From Actinomycetes bacterium (GTDB taxonomy: Bacteria > Actinomycetota > Actinomycetes > Propionibacteriales > Propionibacteriaceae): a stretch of DNA of 64,000 nt. The notes under the pieces are model-generated. The model did no database searches. It worked only from the letters and a program-made list of their open reading frames with translations, and was not told the DNA's origin. Positions within the stretch are counted from its first letter, which is position 1. Each line of letters starts with the position of its first letter. Position numbers and translations under genes: made by a program. Of this stretch, positions 9,391 through 18,827 are shown piece by piece. The DNA lies in the NCBI GenBank assembly GCA_023460935.1, contig JAEWOI010000016.1, forward strand, positions 1 to 64,000, given 5' to 3'.

Positions 9391-10335
9391 ATGACCGCCA
9401 CGACGGTCCGTCCGGCGCGGGCCGGACGGACCCGCCAGAAGTACAGCCGGGCGGAGACCCTGGCCGGCTATGCCTTCATTTCGCCGTGGATCATCGGCTT
9501 CCTGGTCTTCACGGTGATCTCGATGGGCTACTCCGCGGTGCTGTCCTTCACCGACTACGACCTGGCCACGAACACCGCCGACCCGGTAGGGGTGGAGAAC
9601 TACCGGCTGATCGTCGAGGACCCGAAGGTGCTGACCTCGCTTGCCAACACCTTCTTCTACGCGCTGCTGGAGGTGCCGCTCGGCATCATCATCGCGCTGT
9701 TGCTGGCCGTCCTGCTGAAGGGGGTGCGCAGGGGTGCCGGCTTCTTCCGCACGGTGTTCTACCTGCCGAAGATGACGCCAATGGTCGCAACCGCAGCCGT
9801 GTTCCTGTTGCTGCTGAACGGCAACGTCGGCGCGATCAACCAGTTCCTCGGGCTGTTCGGCATCGAGGGCCCGCAGTGGCTGGTGGACCCGGCGTGGGTG
9901 AAGCCCTCGATCGTGCTGATGTCGCTGTGGCAGGTTGCCGGCTCCATGGTGATCCTGCTCGGGGCGCTGCAGAACGTGCCCCGCGAGCTCTACGAGGCGG
10001 CCTCCGTTGACGGCGCGTCCAAGGTGCGCCAGTTCTTCTCCATCACCGTGCCGCTGATCTCCTCCACCCTGTTCTTCCTCGTGATCGTGAACACGATCGC
10101 CGCCCTGCAGGTCTTCGACCAGGCCTACCTGCTGTTCTACCGGGACGCGAACAGCAACGCCCCGGACGCCGCCCTGTTCTACGGGGTGTACCTCTACCAG
10201 GCGGCGTTCCAGCAGTTCAACTTCGGCCTGGCCGCAGCCATGGCCTGGCTGCTGTTCGTGATCATCCTGCTGATCACGATGGTGCAGATGCGCGTCGGTG
10301 ACCGGCTCGTCTACTACGAAGGGGGCAAGCAATGA
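9391..10335 (+). CDS. Sugar ABC transporter permease, MalF/UgpA type
   Basis: The 314-residue permease has six predicted membrane segments and the EAA loop (ELYEAASVDGASKVRQFFSI then TVPLIS) that docks the ATPase. It starts SRAETLAGYAFISPWIIGF as is typical of the MalF/UgpA branch. It begins 5 bases after the binding-protein stop and ends in a 4-base overlap with the second permease. Confidence 0.93.
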   Translation: MTATTVRPARAGRTRQKYSRAETLAGYAFISPWIIGFLVFTVISMGYSAVLSFTDYDLATNTADPVGVENYRLIVEDPKVLTSLANTFFYALLEVPLGIIIALLLAVLLKGVRRGAGFFRTVFYLPKMTPMVATAAVFLLLLNGNVGAINQFLGLFGIEGPQWLVDPAWVKPSIVLMSLWQVAGSMVILLGALQNVPRELYEAASVDGASKVRQFFSITVPLISSTLFFLVIVNTIAALQVFDQAYLLFYRDANSNAPDAALFYGVYLYQAAFQQFNFGLAAAMAWLLFVIILLITMVQMRVGDRLVYYEGGKQ

Positions 10336-11285
10336 CCACGCTGCCGGCACCCGCACCCCAGCCGGTCGCGCTCGCGGCGGCACCAACCCTCGCGCTCCCC
10401 GAGGCGGACGCCGGCACCGCTGTGCCGCCCGGTGGCCGGCCAGCGCTCTACTGGTTCGGCCAGGTGCTCCGCTGGCTGCTGCTCGCCGGCATCGCCCTGG
10501 CCTTCCTCTACCCCCTGGCCTGGCTGCTGTCCGCCAGCCTGAAGCCGCGGGGCGAGGTGTTCGACAACCGGCTGGTCCCGCAGACGTTCACCCCAGGCAA
10601 CTACCTCGAGGTGTGGGACCGGCTGCCGCTGCTGGCCTGGATCGGCAACTCGATCTTCATCGCGCTGGCTGCGGCGACGCTGGTCACGATCTCCAGCTCG
10701 CTGGTCGCCTTCGGCTTCGCCTACTTCCGCTTTCCCGGGCGCAAGTTCCTGTTCGGCCTGCTGCTGGCCTCGATGATGCTGCCGGGTGCGGTGACGCTGG
10801 TGCCGAACTACCTGATCTGGAAGTACCTGGGCTTCCTCGGCACGACTGTGCCGCTGTGGGGCGCGACCCTGTTCGGCTCGGCGTTCTACATCTTCCTGAT
10901 GCGCCAGTTCTACCTCTCCCTGCCCCGGGAACTGTTCGAGGCCGCCCGGGTCGACGGTTGCTCGACGCTGGGACTGTTCACCAGGATCGCGTTCCCGCTG
11001 GCCCTGCCGAGCTCGATCATCGTGTTCCTGTTCGAGTTCCAGGCCTCCTGGAACGCCTTCCAGGCCCCGCTGATCTACCTGAACTTCGGCAGCCCCGAGC
11101 AGTACACCGTGCCGCTGGGTATCTCCTACGCCATGCAGTTGTTCTCGCCGACCGCCGGCGGGCAGGGCGACTACCAGTACGTCATGGTGGCCGCCCTCGT
11201 GGTGACGCTGCCGATGCTGCTGCTGTTCGCCTTCGGCCAGCGGTTCTTCATCGAGGGCGTCGCCTCTGCGGGGCTGAAGGGCTGA
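10332..11285 (+). CDS. Sugar ABC transporter permease, MalG/UgpE type
   Basis: The 317-residue second permease has an extended Pro/Ala-rich N terminus, six predicted membrane helices and an EAA motif (ELFEAARVDGCSTLGLFTRI then AFPL). It overlaps the upstream permease by ATGA. No ATPase gene follows: the next gene is a phosphatase. The importer therefore presumably uses a shared MsmK/MsiK-type ATPase encoded elsewhere, as is common for actinobacterial sugar importers. Confidence 0.93.
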   Translation: MTTLPAPAPQPVALAAAPTLALPEADAGTAVPPGGRPALYWFGQVLRWLLLAGIALAFLYPLAWLLSASLKPRGEVFDNRLVPQTFTPGNYLEVWDRLPLLAWIGNSIFIALAAATLVTISSSLVAFGFAYFRFPGRKFLFGLLLASMMLPGAVTLVPNYLIWKYLGFLGTTVPLWGATLFGSAFYIFLMRQFYLSLPRELFEAARVDGCSTLGLFTRIAFPLALPSSIIVFLFEFQASWNAFQAPLIYLNFGSPEQYTVPLGISYAMQLFSPTAGGQGDYQYVMVAALVVTLPMLLLFAFGQRFFIEGVASAGLKG

Positions 11286-11325
11286 GGACGACCGCACCGA
11301 AGCGGACCGCGGACGAGGAGAACGA

Positions 11326-12057
11326 ATGGGAATCGTGGAACTGGTGCTCGTCCGGCACGGCGAGAGCCTCGGCAACGTCGCTGCGGCAAGGGCGAATGCC
11401 GCCGGGGCCGAGGTGATAGACGTCGGCTGGCGCGACCCGGACGTGCCGCTCTCCCCGGTCGGCGTGGAACAGGCCAACGCCCTGGGTGCCGGCCTGCAGA
11501 ACCTGCTGGCGGACGGCCGGCCCAGCCGGGTCTGGTCCTCACCGTACGAGCGGGCCCTGCAGACCGCCCGTACCGCGATGGCCTGGAGCGGCGCAGCGCC
11601 GGCGATCACCGTCGACGAGCGCCTGCGCGACCGCGAGCTGGGCGTGCTCGACCTGCTCACCACCGCGGGCGTGGCCCGGCGCTTCCCGGACGAGGCCAGG
11701 CGCAGGCAGTGGCTCGGCAAGTTCTACCACCGGCCACCGGGCGGGGAGTCGTGGGCAGACGTCGCGCTGCGGCTGCGCAGCTACCTGACCGACCTCGCCG
11801 CCGTCCGGGACGCCGAGCGCGCGGTCGTCGTGGCCCACGACGCTGTGGTGATGCTGTTCCGCTACCTCTGCGAAGGCTTCGACGAGCAGGAACTGCTGCG
11901 GCTTGGTGCGCTCGACCCGGTACGCAACGTCGCCCTCACCGTGCTGCGCGCTGAGGCCGGCGGCTGGCGGCTCGACCGCTACAACGACGTGTCCCACCTG
12001 GTGGCCACGGGGACCCCCGTCACAGCCCATCCCGGAGTGCCGGATGTCAGCCACTGA
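11326..12057 (+). CDS. Histidine phosphatase (phosphoglycerate mutase-like) family protein
   Basis: The 243-residue protein has the catalytic LVRHGES motif at residues 8-14 (His11 as the phospho-acceptor), a second region VWSSPYERALQTA, and VVVAHDAVVM with the second catalytic His. It is longer than cofactor-dependent phosphoglycerate mutase cores of this branch and is better called a broad phosphatase of unknown substrate. Its last 14 bases overlap the next gene, so it is translated together with NAD(P)HX dehydratase. Confidence 0.88.
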   Translation: MGIVELVLVRHGESLGNVAAARANAAGAEVIDVGWRDPDVPLSPVGVEQANALGAGLQNLLADGRPSRVWSSPYERALQTARTAMAWSGAAPAITVDERLRDRELGVLDLLTTAGVARRFPDEARRRQWLGKFYHRPPGGESWADVALRLRSYLTDLAAVRDAERAVVVAHDAVVMLFRYLCEGFDEQELLRLGALDPVRNVALTVLRAEAGGWRLDRYNDVSHLVATGTPVTAHPGVPDVSH

Positions 12058-12916
12058 GCCGCCGGTCGAGCTGACTCCCCGCCTGTTGCGGGAGTGGGAG
12101 CTGCCGACGCCGGGCAGCTCGAAGTACGAGCGCGGCCGGGTCGTTGTGGTCGGCGGTGCAGCCGGTACCCCTGGCGCAGTGCAACTGGCCGGTCTGGCCG
12201 CGCTCCGCGTCGGCGGGGGCCACCTGACGCTCGCTGTCGCCCAGCCGGTTGCCGCGGCACTGTCCGTGGCCACCCCCGAGGCTGGGGTGGTCGGCCTGGC
12301 CGCCGACGCGGCCGGCTCGCTGCGCGGCGACGACCTGGAGGACCTGCTCGCCGACCGGCTGGGAAAGGCGGACGCCGTGGTGGTCGGCCCCGGGCTGGAC
12401 ACTCCCGATTCGGCTGAACGGGTGGTCGGCGCCCTGCTGCCGCTACTCGGCGACCGGACCCGGCTGGTGGTCGACGCGTTCGCCCTCGGCGCGCTCGCCG
12501 CGAAGGGGCTGCCGGCCGCTCTGGCCGGCCGGACGGTGCTCACCCCCAACGACGGGGAGGCGGAACTGCTGCTGGGCCGTCCGCTGGACGACGACGTGGC
12601 TGCCGACGTGGCCGGGATCGCCGCCGGACAGTCCGCTGTTACGGCCTGCCACGACGTGGTCGCCACTCCCGGTGGTCAGACCTGGCGCCTGGGCCTGGGC
12701 CATCCGGGCCTGGCCACGTCCGGCAGCGGTGACGTGCTGGCCGGCGCGGTCGGTGGCCTGCTGGCTAGGGGCGCGGAGCCGGCGCAGGCAGCCGCGTGGG
12801 CGAAGTACCTGCACGGCGCGGCCGGGGAGCGCCTGGCCGCCCGCATCGGACGGGTGGGCTTCCTGGCGAGGGAGATCCTCGAGGAGTTGCCGCTGGTGCT
12901 GGCGGAGCTGGGCTGA
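12044..12916 (+). CDS. nnrD: ADP-dependent NAD(P)H-hydrate dehydratase
   Basis: The 290-residue protein repairs hydrated NADH/NADPH (NADHX) using ADP. Ribokinase-like fold features are RVVVVGGAAGTPGAVQLAG near residue 25, DAVVVGPGL, LTPNDGEAELLLG, and the C-terminal anion-hole motif TSGSGDVLAGAVGGLLARG. The usual N-terminal epimerase half (NnrE) is absent, so this is a stand-alone dehydratase. It starts inside the end of the phosphatase gene and is convergent with sufT. Confidence 0.88.
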   Translation: MSATEPPVELTPRLLREWELPTPGSSKYERGRVVVVGGAAGTPGAVQLAGLAALRVGGGHLTLAVAQPVAAALSVATPEAGVVGLAADAAGSLRGDDLEDLLADRLGKADAVVVGPGLDTPDSAERVVGALLPLLGDRTRLVVDAFALGALAAKGLPAALAGRTVLTPNDGEAELLLGRPLDDDVAADVAGIAAGQSAVTACHDVVATPGGQTWRLGLGHPGLATSGSGDVLAGAVGGLLARGAEPAQAAAWAKYLHGAAGERLAARIGRVGFLAREILEELPLVLAELG

Positions 12917-12924
12917 GCCGGGGC

Positions 12925-13299
12925 TCAGAGGTTGTAGCCGATGGCCCGCAGCTGCTCGCGGCCGTCATCTGTGATCAGGTCGAGGTTCCACGGCGGGAGC
13001 CACACCCAGTTGATCGCCACCGAGTTCACCATGCCCTCCAGCGCGAGCTGCGTGTCGTACTCGAGCCGGTCGGTGAGCGGACAGGTGGGCGAGGTGAGGG
13101 TCATGTCGATGGTGGCGTTGTTCTGCTCGTCCACCGTCACGCCGTAGACCAGGCCGAGGTCGACGACGTTGACCATCAGCTCGGGGTCCACCACGTCCTT
13201 CATCGCCTCGAGCACGTCCTCCTCGGTCGTGCGGGAGTGGCCGGGGTCGTCCGGAAAGGTGTCCTGGACCAGGTCGGAGGGGCGCAGGTTCTGGGTCAT
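12925..13299 (-). CDS. sufT: SufT-like Fe-S assembly factor (MIP18/DUF59)
   Basis: The 124-residue protein carries the DUF59/MIP18 fold: EAMKDVVDPELMVNVVDLGL near residue 30 and MTLTSPTCPLTDRL with the conserved Cys near 76. SufT-type proteins help maturation or transfer of Fe-S clusters. It is the last gene of the suf operon, and its ATG overlaps the end of sufU by four bases. Confidence 0.92.
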   Translation of the reverse strand: MTQNLRPSDLVQDTFPDDPGHSRTTEEDVLEAMKDVVDPELMVNVVDLGLVYGVTVDEQNNATIDMTLTSPTCPLTDRLEYDTQLALEGMVNSVAINWVWLPPWNLDLITDDGREQLRAIGYNL

Positions 13300-13757
13300 T
13301 GCGTTTCCTTTCCGGCGCCGGCAGCGGCCAGCGCCTGTGCTGCGGCGTCCTTGAACGCCGACCAGCCGAGCAGCGCGCACTTCACCCGGGCGGGGAACTG
13401 CGCCACCCCGATGAACGCCACCGCGTCCTCGAGCCGGTCCTCGTCGGGCTCGGCCTTGCCCTGGGAGTGCATCATCTCGGTGAATTCGGAGTGCAGGGCC
13501 AGCGCCTCGTCGACGGTGCGGCCGATCACCAGGTCGGTCATCACCGAGGTGGAGGCCTGCGAGATCGAGCAGCCCACGCCCTCGTACGACACGTCGGCCA
13601 CGCGGTCGCCGGCCAGCGCGACCCGCAGCAGCACCTCGTCGCCGCAGCTGGGGTTCACGTGGGTCACCTGCGACTGGTAGGGCTCGCGCAGGCCGCTGTG
13701 GTGCTTGGCCTTGTAGTGGTCAAGGATGATGTCGGCGTACATCGCTTCAACGCTCAT
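13296..13757 (-). CDS. sufU: SufU Fe-S assembly / sulfur-transfer protein
   Basis: The 153-residue IscU/NifU-type protein has three conserved Cys: Cys38 (NPSCGDE, with Asp40), Cys63 (GVGCSIS) and Cys127 (RVKCALLGW). In Gram-positives the zinc-containing SufU accepts persulfide sulfur from SufS rather than acting as a classic scaffold. It overlaps sufS by 4 bases, which suits a tight stoichiometric partnership. Confidence 0.95.
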   Translation of the reverse strand: MSVEAMYADIILDHYKAKHHSGLREPYQSQVTHVNPSCGDEVLLRVALAGDRVADVSYEGVGCSISQASTSVMTDLVIGRTVDEALALHSEFTEMMHSQGKAEPDEDRLEDAVAFIGVAQFPARVKCALLGWSAFKDAAAQALAAAGAGKETQ

Positions 13758-15085
13758 CTTCGCCCTCCGAAGAAGTCGCGGGCGTAGGTGAGGGCCTCCG
13801 CCAGCGCATCGATCTCGGCCTCAGTGGTGTAGACGTACCCCGAGGCGCGGCTGGACGCACCCAGGCCCAGCCGGTCGTGCAGCGGCCGCGCGCAGTGGTG
13901 GCCACCGCGGACGGCGACCCCGCGGGCGTCGAGCAGCTGCATCACGTCGTGCGGGTGCACCTCGAGACCGTCGGGCGTTGCGAGCGTGAACGAGATCGCC
14001 CCACCGCGGTCGACCGGTTCGGTGGGGCCGAGGATCGTCAGCCCCTCGATGCCGGCCAGCAGCGACAGCGCGTAGGCGGTGATGCGCTGCTCGTGGGCCG
14101 CGACGTTGTCCATGCCGAGGCGGGTGAGGTAGTCGACGGCCGCGCCGAGGCCGACAGCCTGGGCGATCGGCGGGGTGCCTGCCTCGAACCTGCGGGGCGG
14201 CGGCGCGAAGGTCGAGCCGCTCAGCCGGACGACCTCGATCATCTCCCCGCCCCCGAGGAAGGGCGGCAGGGTCTCGAGCAGGTCGTAGCGGCCCCACAGC
14301 ACTCCGATGCCGGTGGGCCCGAGCATCTTGTGGCCGGTGAAGGCGAGCAGGTCGGCGCCAAGCGTCGCCACGTCGGTCGGCAGCTGCGGGACGCCCTGGG
14401 AGCCGTCGACCACGACGTGCGCGCCGACGCGGTGCGCCATGGCAGCGATCTCGCGCACCGGGTTCACCGTGCCCAGCACGTTGGAGACCCAGGCGACCGA
14501 GACGATGCGGGTGCGCTCGTTGATCAGCCCCTTGGCCGCGGCCGCAGCCAGGTCGAGGCGGCCGTCCGGAGTGATGTCGAACCAGCGCAGCACCGCCCCC
14601 GTGCGTTGTGCCAGCAGCTGCCACGGCACGATGTTGGAGTGGTGCTCCAGGACGGAGATCACGATCTCGTCGCCGACGGACAGCCGGCCGCCGAGGGTGT
14701 GCGCCACCAGGTTCAGCGCTTCGGAGGCGTTCTTGGTGAACACGATCTCCTGCGGCCCCGCTGCGCCGATGAAGCCGGCCACCTTCTCCCGGGCGCCCTC
14801 GAACGCCTCGGTGGCCTCCCCGCCGAGGGTGTGCATGGCCCGGGCGACGTTGGCGTTGTGGTCGAGGTAGTGACGGGCCACGGCCTCCACGACCTGCCTG
14901 GGCTTCTGCGAGGTGTTCGCGGAGTCGAGGTAGGCCAGCGGCCACTCACCCAGCCGGCGCTTCAGGATGGGGAAGTCGGCCCGGACGGCTGCTACGTCGA
15001 GGCCCGCTGCGGGAGCAGCCGCCGGGGCGGGCGCCCCGGTGGTCATGGTCGCTCCCGCGTCGACCAGCGAGTGCTGCTCAGGCAT
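13754..15085 (-). CDS. sufS: Cysteine desulfurase SufS
   Basis: The 443-residue group II cysteine desulfurase releases sulfur from cysteine for Fe-S cluster assembly. PLP chemistry is marked by HHSNIVPWQLLA, the Lys-containing FTGHKMLGPTGIGVLWG, and the catalytic Cys in RGGHHCARPLHDRLG. An Ala/Pro-rich N-terminal extension of about 25 residues precedes the family core. The start overlaps the end of sufC by 8 bases. Confidence 0.96.
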   Translation of the reverse strand: MPEQHSLVDAGATMTTGAPAPAAAPAAGLDVAAVRADFPILKRRLGEWPLAYLDSANTSQKPRQVVEAVARHYLDHNANVARAMHTLGGEATEAFEGAREKVAGFIGAAGPQEIVFTKNASEALNLVAHTLGGRLSVGDEIVISVLEHHSNIVPWQLLAQRTGAVLRWFDITPDGRLDLAAAAAKGLINERTRIVSVAWVSNVLGTVNPVREIAAMAHRVGAHVVVDGSQGVPQLPTDVATLGADLLAFTGHKMLGPTGIGVLWGRYDLLETLPPFLGGGEMIEVVRLSGSTFAPPPRRFEAGTPPIAQAVGLGAAVDYLTRLGMDNVAAHEQRITAYALSLLAGIEGLTILGPTEPVDRGGAISFTLATPDGLEVHPHDVMQLLDARGVAVRGGHHCARPLHDRLGLGASSRASGYVYTTEAEIDALAEALTYARDFFGGRR

Positions 15086-15845
15086 CGACCTTCGCGGCGC
15101 GAACGAACCGGTCGTAGCCCTCGATCTCGAGGCGATCGGCCAGCTCGACGCCGCCCTCTTCCGCGATCCGGCCGTCCACGAACACGTGCACGTAGTCGGG
15201 CCGGATGTAGTTCAGGATCCGCGTGTAGTGGGTGATCAGCAGCAACCCCCGGTCGCCCTGCGCCGTGTAGCGGTTCACACCCTCGGAGACGATCCGCAGC
15301 GCGTCGATGTCCAGGCCGGAGTCGGTCTCGTCCAGTACGGCGAACTTCGGGTTCAGCAGTTCCAGCTGGGCGATCTCGTTGCGCTTCTTCTCGCCACCGG
15401 AGAACCCCTCGTTGAGGGAGCGTGCCGCGAAGGTCCCGTCCAGCCCGACCCGCTCCATGGCGGCGTTGACGTCCTTCACCCAGGTGCGCACCTTGGGCGC
15501 CTCGCCGGAGAGCGCGGTCTTGGCCGTGCGCAGGAAGTTCGCCACCGAAACCCCGGGCACCTCGATCGGGTACTGCATGGCGAGGAACAGGCCGGCCTTG
15601 GCGCGCTCGTCAACGGTGAGCTCGGTCAGCTCGACCCCGTCGAGGGTCACCGAGCCGCCGGTGATGCGGTACTTGGGGTGGCCGGCGATCGAGTAGGCCA
15701 GGGTGGACTTCCCCGAGCCGTTCGGACCCATGATCGCGTGCACCTCACCGCTGCGGACGGTCAGGTTGACCCCCTTGAGGATCTCCTTCGGCCCGCTTTC
15801 GGTGTCGACCTCTGCGCGCAGGTCACTGATACGGAGTTCGGACAT
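15078..15845 (-). CDS. sufC: Fe-S assembly ATPase SufC
   Basis: The 255-residue soluble ABC ATPase powers the SufB-C-D scaffold. Walker A is MGPNGSGKSTL (about residues 39-49), the signature is SGGEKKRNEIAQL, and Walker B is FAVLDETDSGLDIDAL. The family-typical SIAGHPKY and KAGLFLAMQYP segments are present. It directly abuts the Rieske gene upstream and overlaps sufS downstream. Confidence 0.97.
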   Translation of the reverse strand: MSELRISDLRAEVDTESGPKEILKGVNLTVRSGEVHAIMGPNGSGKSTLAYSIAGHPKYRITGGSVTLDGVELTELTVDERAKAGLFLAMQYPIEVPGVSVANFLRTAKTALSGEAPKVRTWVKDVNAAMERVGLDGTFAARSLNEGFSGGEKKRNEIAQLELLNPKFAVLDETDSGLDIDALRIVSEGVNRYTAQGDRGLLLITHYTRILNYIRPDYVHVFVDGRIAEEGGVELADRLEIEGYDRFVRAAKVDA

Positions 15846-16181
15846 TCACTGCTCCTGGATTTCGATCGGATGGTCAAGGTCTATGAGTACGTCGCCGTCG
15901 CTCACCTGCACGGGGAACACCGGGACGGGCGCGACGGCCGGCAGCTCCAGCGGGAGGCCGGTCCGCAGGTCGAACCTGGAGCCGTGCATGTAGCACTCCA
16001 GCGTGGTGCCGTCCACGTCCCCGTCGGACAGCGGCACCTCTGCGTGGGAGCAGACGTCGCGGATGGCGAAGAAGCCCTCTGCCGTGTTCACCACCGCGAT
16101 CTCCGCATCGCCCCCGAGGTCGACCGGAATGGCGGTGCCAACTGGCACCTCTGCCACGGCGCAGGCACGGACGAAGCTCAC
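15846..16181 (-). CDS. Rieske [2Fe-2S] ferredoxin-like protein of the suf operon
   Basis: The 111-residue protein has the two Rieske cluster motifs C44-S-H46 (CSHAEVPL) and C63-Y-M-H66-G, so it should bind a [2Fe-2S] cluster with two Cys and two His ligands. It resembles the ferredoxin subunit of non-heme iron dioxygenases. It starts with GTG overlapping the sufD stop (GTGA). Its fixed place between sufD and sufC in actinobacterial operons suggests an electron-transfer or cluster-handling job in Suf assembly; this is inference. Confidence 0.93.
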   Translation of the reverse strand: MSFVRACAVAEVPVGTAIPVDLGGDAEIAVVNTAEGFFAIRDVCSHAEVPLSDGDVDGTTLECYMHGSRFDLRTGLPLELPAVAPVPVFPVQVSDGDVLIDLDHPIEIQEQ

Positions 16182-17353
16182 GGTGCGACCCCTGCTGGGG
16201 TGCCGACGATCACTTCGAGCTCGCGCTCCACAGCGGCCAGCAGCCTGGTCTCGACCTCCGGCACGCCGATCCGGCGGATGATGTCGGCGAAGAAGCCGTG
16301 CACCACGAGTCGCCTGGCCTCGTCCTCCGGGATGCCGCGCGAGCGCAGGTAGAACAGCTGCTCGTCGTCGAACCGCCCGGTGGTGGACGCGTGCCCGGCG
16401 CCCTCGATCTCGCCCGTCTCGATCTCGAGGTTGGGCACGGAGTCGGCGCGGCAGCCGTCGGTGAGCACGAGGTTCTTGTTGGTCTCGTAGGTGTTGATGC
16501 CCTCGGCCACCTTGCGGATCAGCACGTCGCCCACCCACACCGAGTGCGCGCCCTCGCCCTGCAGGGCGCCGCGGTAGTCGACGCGGCTGCGCGTGTGCGG
16601 GGCGTTGTGGTCGACGAACAGCCGGTGCTCGATGTGCTGGCCGGCGTCGACGAAGTAGAGGCCGAACTGCTCCAGCTCACCTCCGGGGCCGTCGTAGGCA
16701 GCGGTCTCGACCAGCCGGACGACGTCGCCGCCCAGGCTGGCGGTCACGGTGCGCACGTGGGCGTCCCTGCCGATCCGGAGCCCGACGTGGCCGGCGTGCA
16801 CGGCGTCCGGTGCCCAGTCCTGCAGGCCGACGAAGTTCAGGTCCGCGCCGTCGCCGACCAGCACCGAGACGCTGGAGGCGTAGCGGGCCGAGCCGAGGTG
16901 GCGCAGCACGACTGTCGCGCTGGCGTGCGCCCCGATCCGGAACACCAGGTGGCCGTAGACCACCGCCTCGGCGTCGGTGCCGGTCAGTTCGACCACCACC
17001 GGCTCGGTGAGCTGGGCACCGGCGGGCACGTCGACGAGCATCGCGCCGCCACCGCCGGCAACCGCGAGCGCCGCGGGACGGTCCACCGGCGCCGGCACCC
17101 CGAGCCCGATCGCCTCGGTCCTGCTGATGCCGTGCGCGGTCACGCCCTCGGGCAGCTCGGTGTGCCACTGCAGGTGGGCGTCGCTCGCGGCGCCGTCCAG
17201 CAGCCCGCGGAGCCGGCGCAGCGGCGTGAACCGCCACACCTCCTCGCGTCCGCTCGGCACGGGATGGTCGGCGATGTCGAAGGACGTCACCGGGTGCAGG
17301 TGGGAGGCAACGGAGGTCTCCACGGCCTCGGCCACGTTGGGCGCAGCAGTCAC
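16178..17353 (-). CDS. sufD: Fe-S assembly scaffold protein SufD
   Basis: The 391-residue protein is the SufB paralogue that forms the SufBC2D scaffold. The C-terminal beta-helix region has GALQGEGAHSVWVGDVLIRK, TYETNKNLVLTDGCRADSVP, and GHASTTGRFDDEQLFYLRSR. It lies between sufB (31-base gap) and the Rieske gene (overlap). Confidence 0.95.
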   Translation of the reverse strand: MTAAPNVAEAVETSVASHLHPVTSFDIADHPVPSGREEVWRFTPLRRLRGLLDGAASDAHLQWHTELPEGVTAHGISRTEAIGLGVPAPVDRPAALAVAGGGGAMLVDVPAGAQLTEPVVVELTGTDAEAVVYGHLVFRIGAHASATVVLRHLGSARYASSVSVLVGDGADLNFVGLQDWAPDAVHAGHVGLRIGRDAHVRTVTASLGGDVVRLVETAAYDGPGGELEQFGLYFVDAGQHIEHRLFVDHNAPHTRSRVDYRGALQGEGAHSVWVGDVLIRKVAEGINTYETNKNLVLTDGCRADSVPNLEIETGEIEGAGHASTTGRFDDEQLFYLRSRGIPEDEARRLVVHGFFADIIRRIGVPEVETRLLAAVERELEVIVGTPAGVAP

Positions 17354-17384
17354 AGTTCTCTTTCTCTTCGTTCCGGGCGCGGGC

Positions 17385-18827
17385 TCAGCCCACTGCGCCT
17401 TCCATCTGCAGCTCGATCAGCCGGTTGAGCTCCAGCGCGTACTCCATGGGCAGCTCGCGGGCGATCGGCTCGACGAAGCCGCGCACGATCATCGCCATCG
17501 CCTCGTCCTCACCCATCCCGCGGCTCATCAGGTAGAAGAGCTGGTCGTCGCTCACCTTGGAGACGGTGGCCTCGTGGGCCATCGCCACGTCGTCCTCGCG
17601 GACGTCGACGTAGGGGTAGGTGTCGGACCGGGAGACGTTGTCCACCAGCAGCGCGTCGCACTTCACCGACGATGCCGAGTGGTGGGCACCCTCCTGCACC
17701 TGCACGAGGCCCCGGTAGGACGCCCGGCCGCCACTCCTGGCCACCGACTTGGAGATGATCGAGGACGAGGTGTGCGGGGCGGCGTGCACCATCTTGGAGC
17801 CGGCGTCCTGGTGCTGGCCCTCGCCTGCGAACGCGATCGAGAGGGTCTCGCCGCGGGAGTGCTCACCGAGCAGGTAGACCGCCGGGTACTTCATCGTCAC
17901 CTTGGAGCCGATGTTGCCGTCGATCCACTCCATGGTCGCGCCCTCCTCGCAGGTGGCGCGCTTGGTGACGAGGTTGTACACGTTCGTCGACCAGTTCTGG
18001 ATGGTGGTGTAGCGCACCCGGGCGTTCTTCTTGACGATGATCTCCACCACGGCTGAGTGCAGCGAGTCGGAGGAGTAGATCGGCGCGGTGCAGCCCTCGA
18101 CGTAGTGCACGTAGGAGCCCTCGTCGGCGATGATCAGCGTGCGCTCGAACTGGCCCATGTTCTCGGTGTTGATCCGGAAGTAGGCCTGCAGCGGGATGGA
18201 CACGTGGACGCCCTTGGGCACGTAGATGAACGAGCCCCCCGACCACACCGCGCTGTTCAGCGAAGCGAACTTGTTGTCGCCCACGGGGATCACCGAGCCG
18301 AAGTACTCCTCGAAGAGCTCGGGGTGCTCCTTCAGGCCGGTGTCGGTGTCGAGGAAGATCACGCCCTGGCGCTCGAGCTCCTCGTTGATCTTGTGGTAGA
18401 CCACCTCGGACTCGTACTGGGCCGCCACGCCGGCCACGAGCCGCATCTTCTCGGCCTCGGGGATGCCCAGCCGGTCATAGGTGCGCTTGATGTCGTCGGG
18501 CAGGTCGTCCCAGGTCTGGGCCTGCTTCTCGGTGGAGCGCACGAAGTACTTGATGTTGTCGAAGTCGATCCCGTCCAGCTCGGCCCCCCACGCGGGCATC
18601 GGCTTGCGGTCGAACAGCTTCAGGGCCTTCAGCCTGAGGTTCAGCATCCACTCCGGCTCGTTCTTGAGCGCGGAGATGTTGCGCACCACGTCCGGGTTCA
18701 GGCCGCGCTGCGCGCTGGCGCCCGCGACGTCGGAGTCGCGCCACCCGTACTGGTACTGGCCGAGCGCCTGCAGGTGCTCTTCCTGGGTGGCACCCAGCCC
18801 GGGTGCGGCGGGAGCGGTTGAGGTCAT
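17385..18827 (-). CDS. sufB: Fe-S assembly scaffold protein SufB
   Basis: The 480-residue core scaffold has the conserved VYHKINEELERQGVIFLDTD, ADEGSYVHYVEGCTAPIYSS (the conserved Cys), and DEAMAMIVRGFVEPIARELP motifs. There is no sign of an intein, which is worth noting because mycobacterial sufB often carries one. I chose the ATG that gives MTSTAPAAPG; the frame extends upstream through sufR sequence without conservation. The start overlaps the sufR stop by 4 bases. Confidence 0.97.
   Translation of the reverse strand: MTSTAPAAPGLGATQEEHLQALGQYQYGWRDSDVAGASAQRGLNPDVVRNISALKNEPEWMLNLRLKALKLFDRKPMPAWGAELDGIDFDNIKYFVRSTEKQAQTWDDLPDDIKRTYDRLGIPEAEKMRLVAGVAAQYESEVVYHKINEELERQGVIFLDTDTGLKEHPELFEEYFGSVIPVGDNKFASLNSAVWSGGSFIYVPKGVHVSIPLQAYFRINTENMGQFERTLIIADEGSYVHYVEGCTAPIYSSDSLHSAVVEIIVKKNARVRYTTIQNWSTNVYNLVTKRATCEEGATMEWIDGNIGSKVTMKYPAVYLLGEHSRGETLSIAFAGEGQHQDAGSKMVHAAPHTSSSIISKSVARSGGRASYRGLVQVQEGAHHSASSVKCDALLVDNVSRSDTYPYVDVREDDVAMAHEATVSKVSDDQLFYLMSRGMGEDEAMAMIVRGFVEPIARELPMEYALELNRLIELQMEGAVG

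Noticed and set aside
17385..18827. Intein in sufB
   Set aside because: The frame is 480 residues with continuous family motifs and no splice-junction motifs, so none is present.
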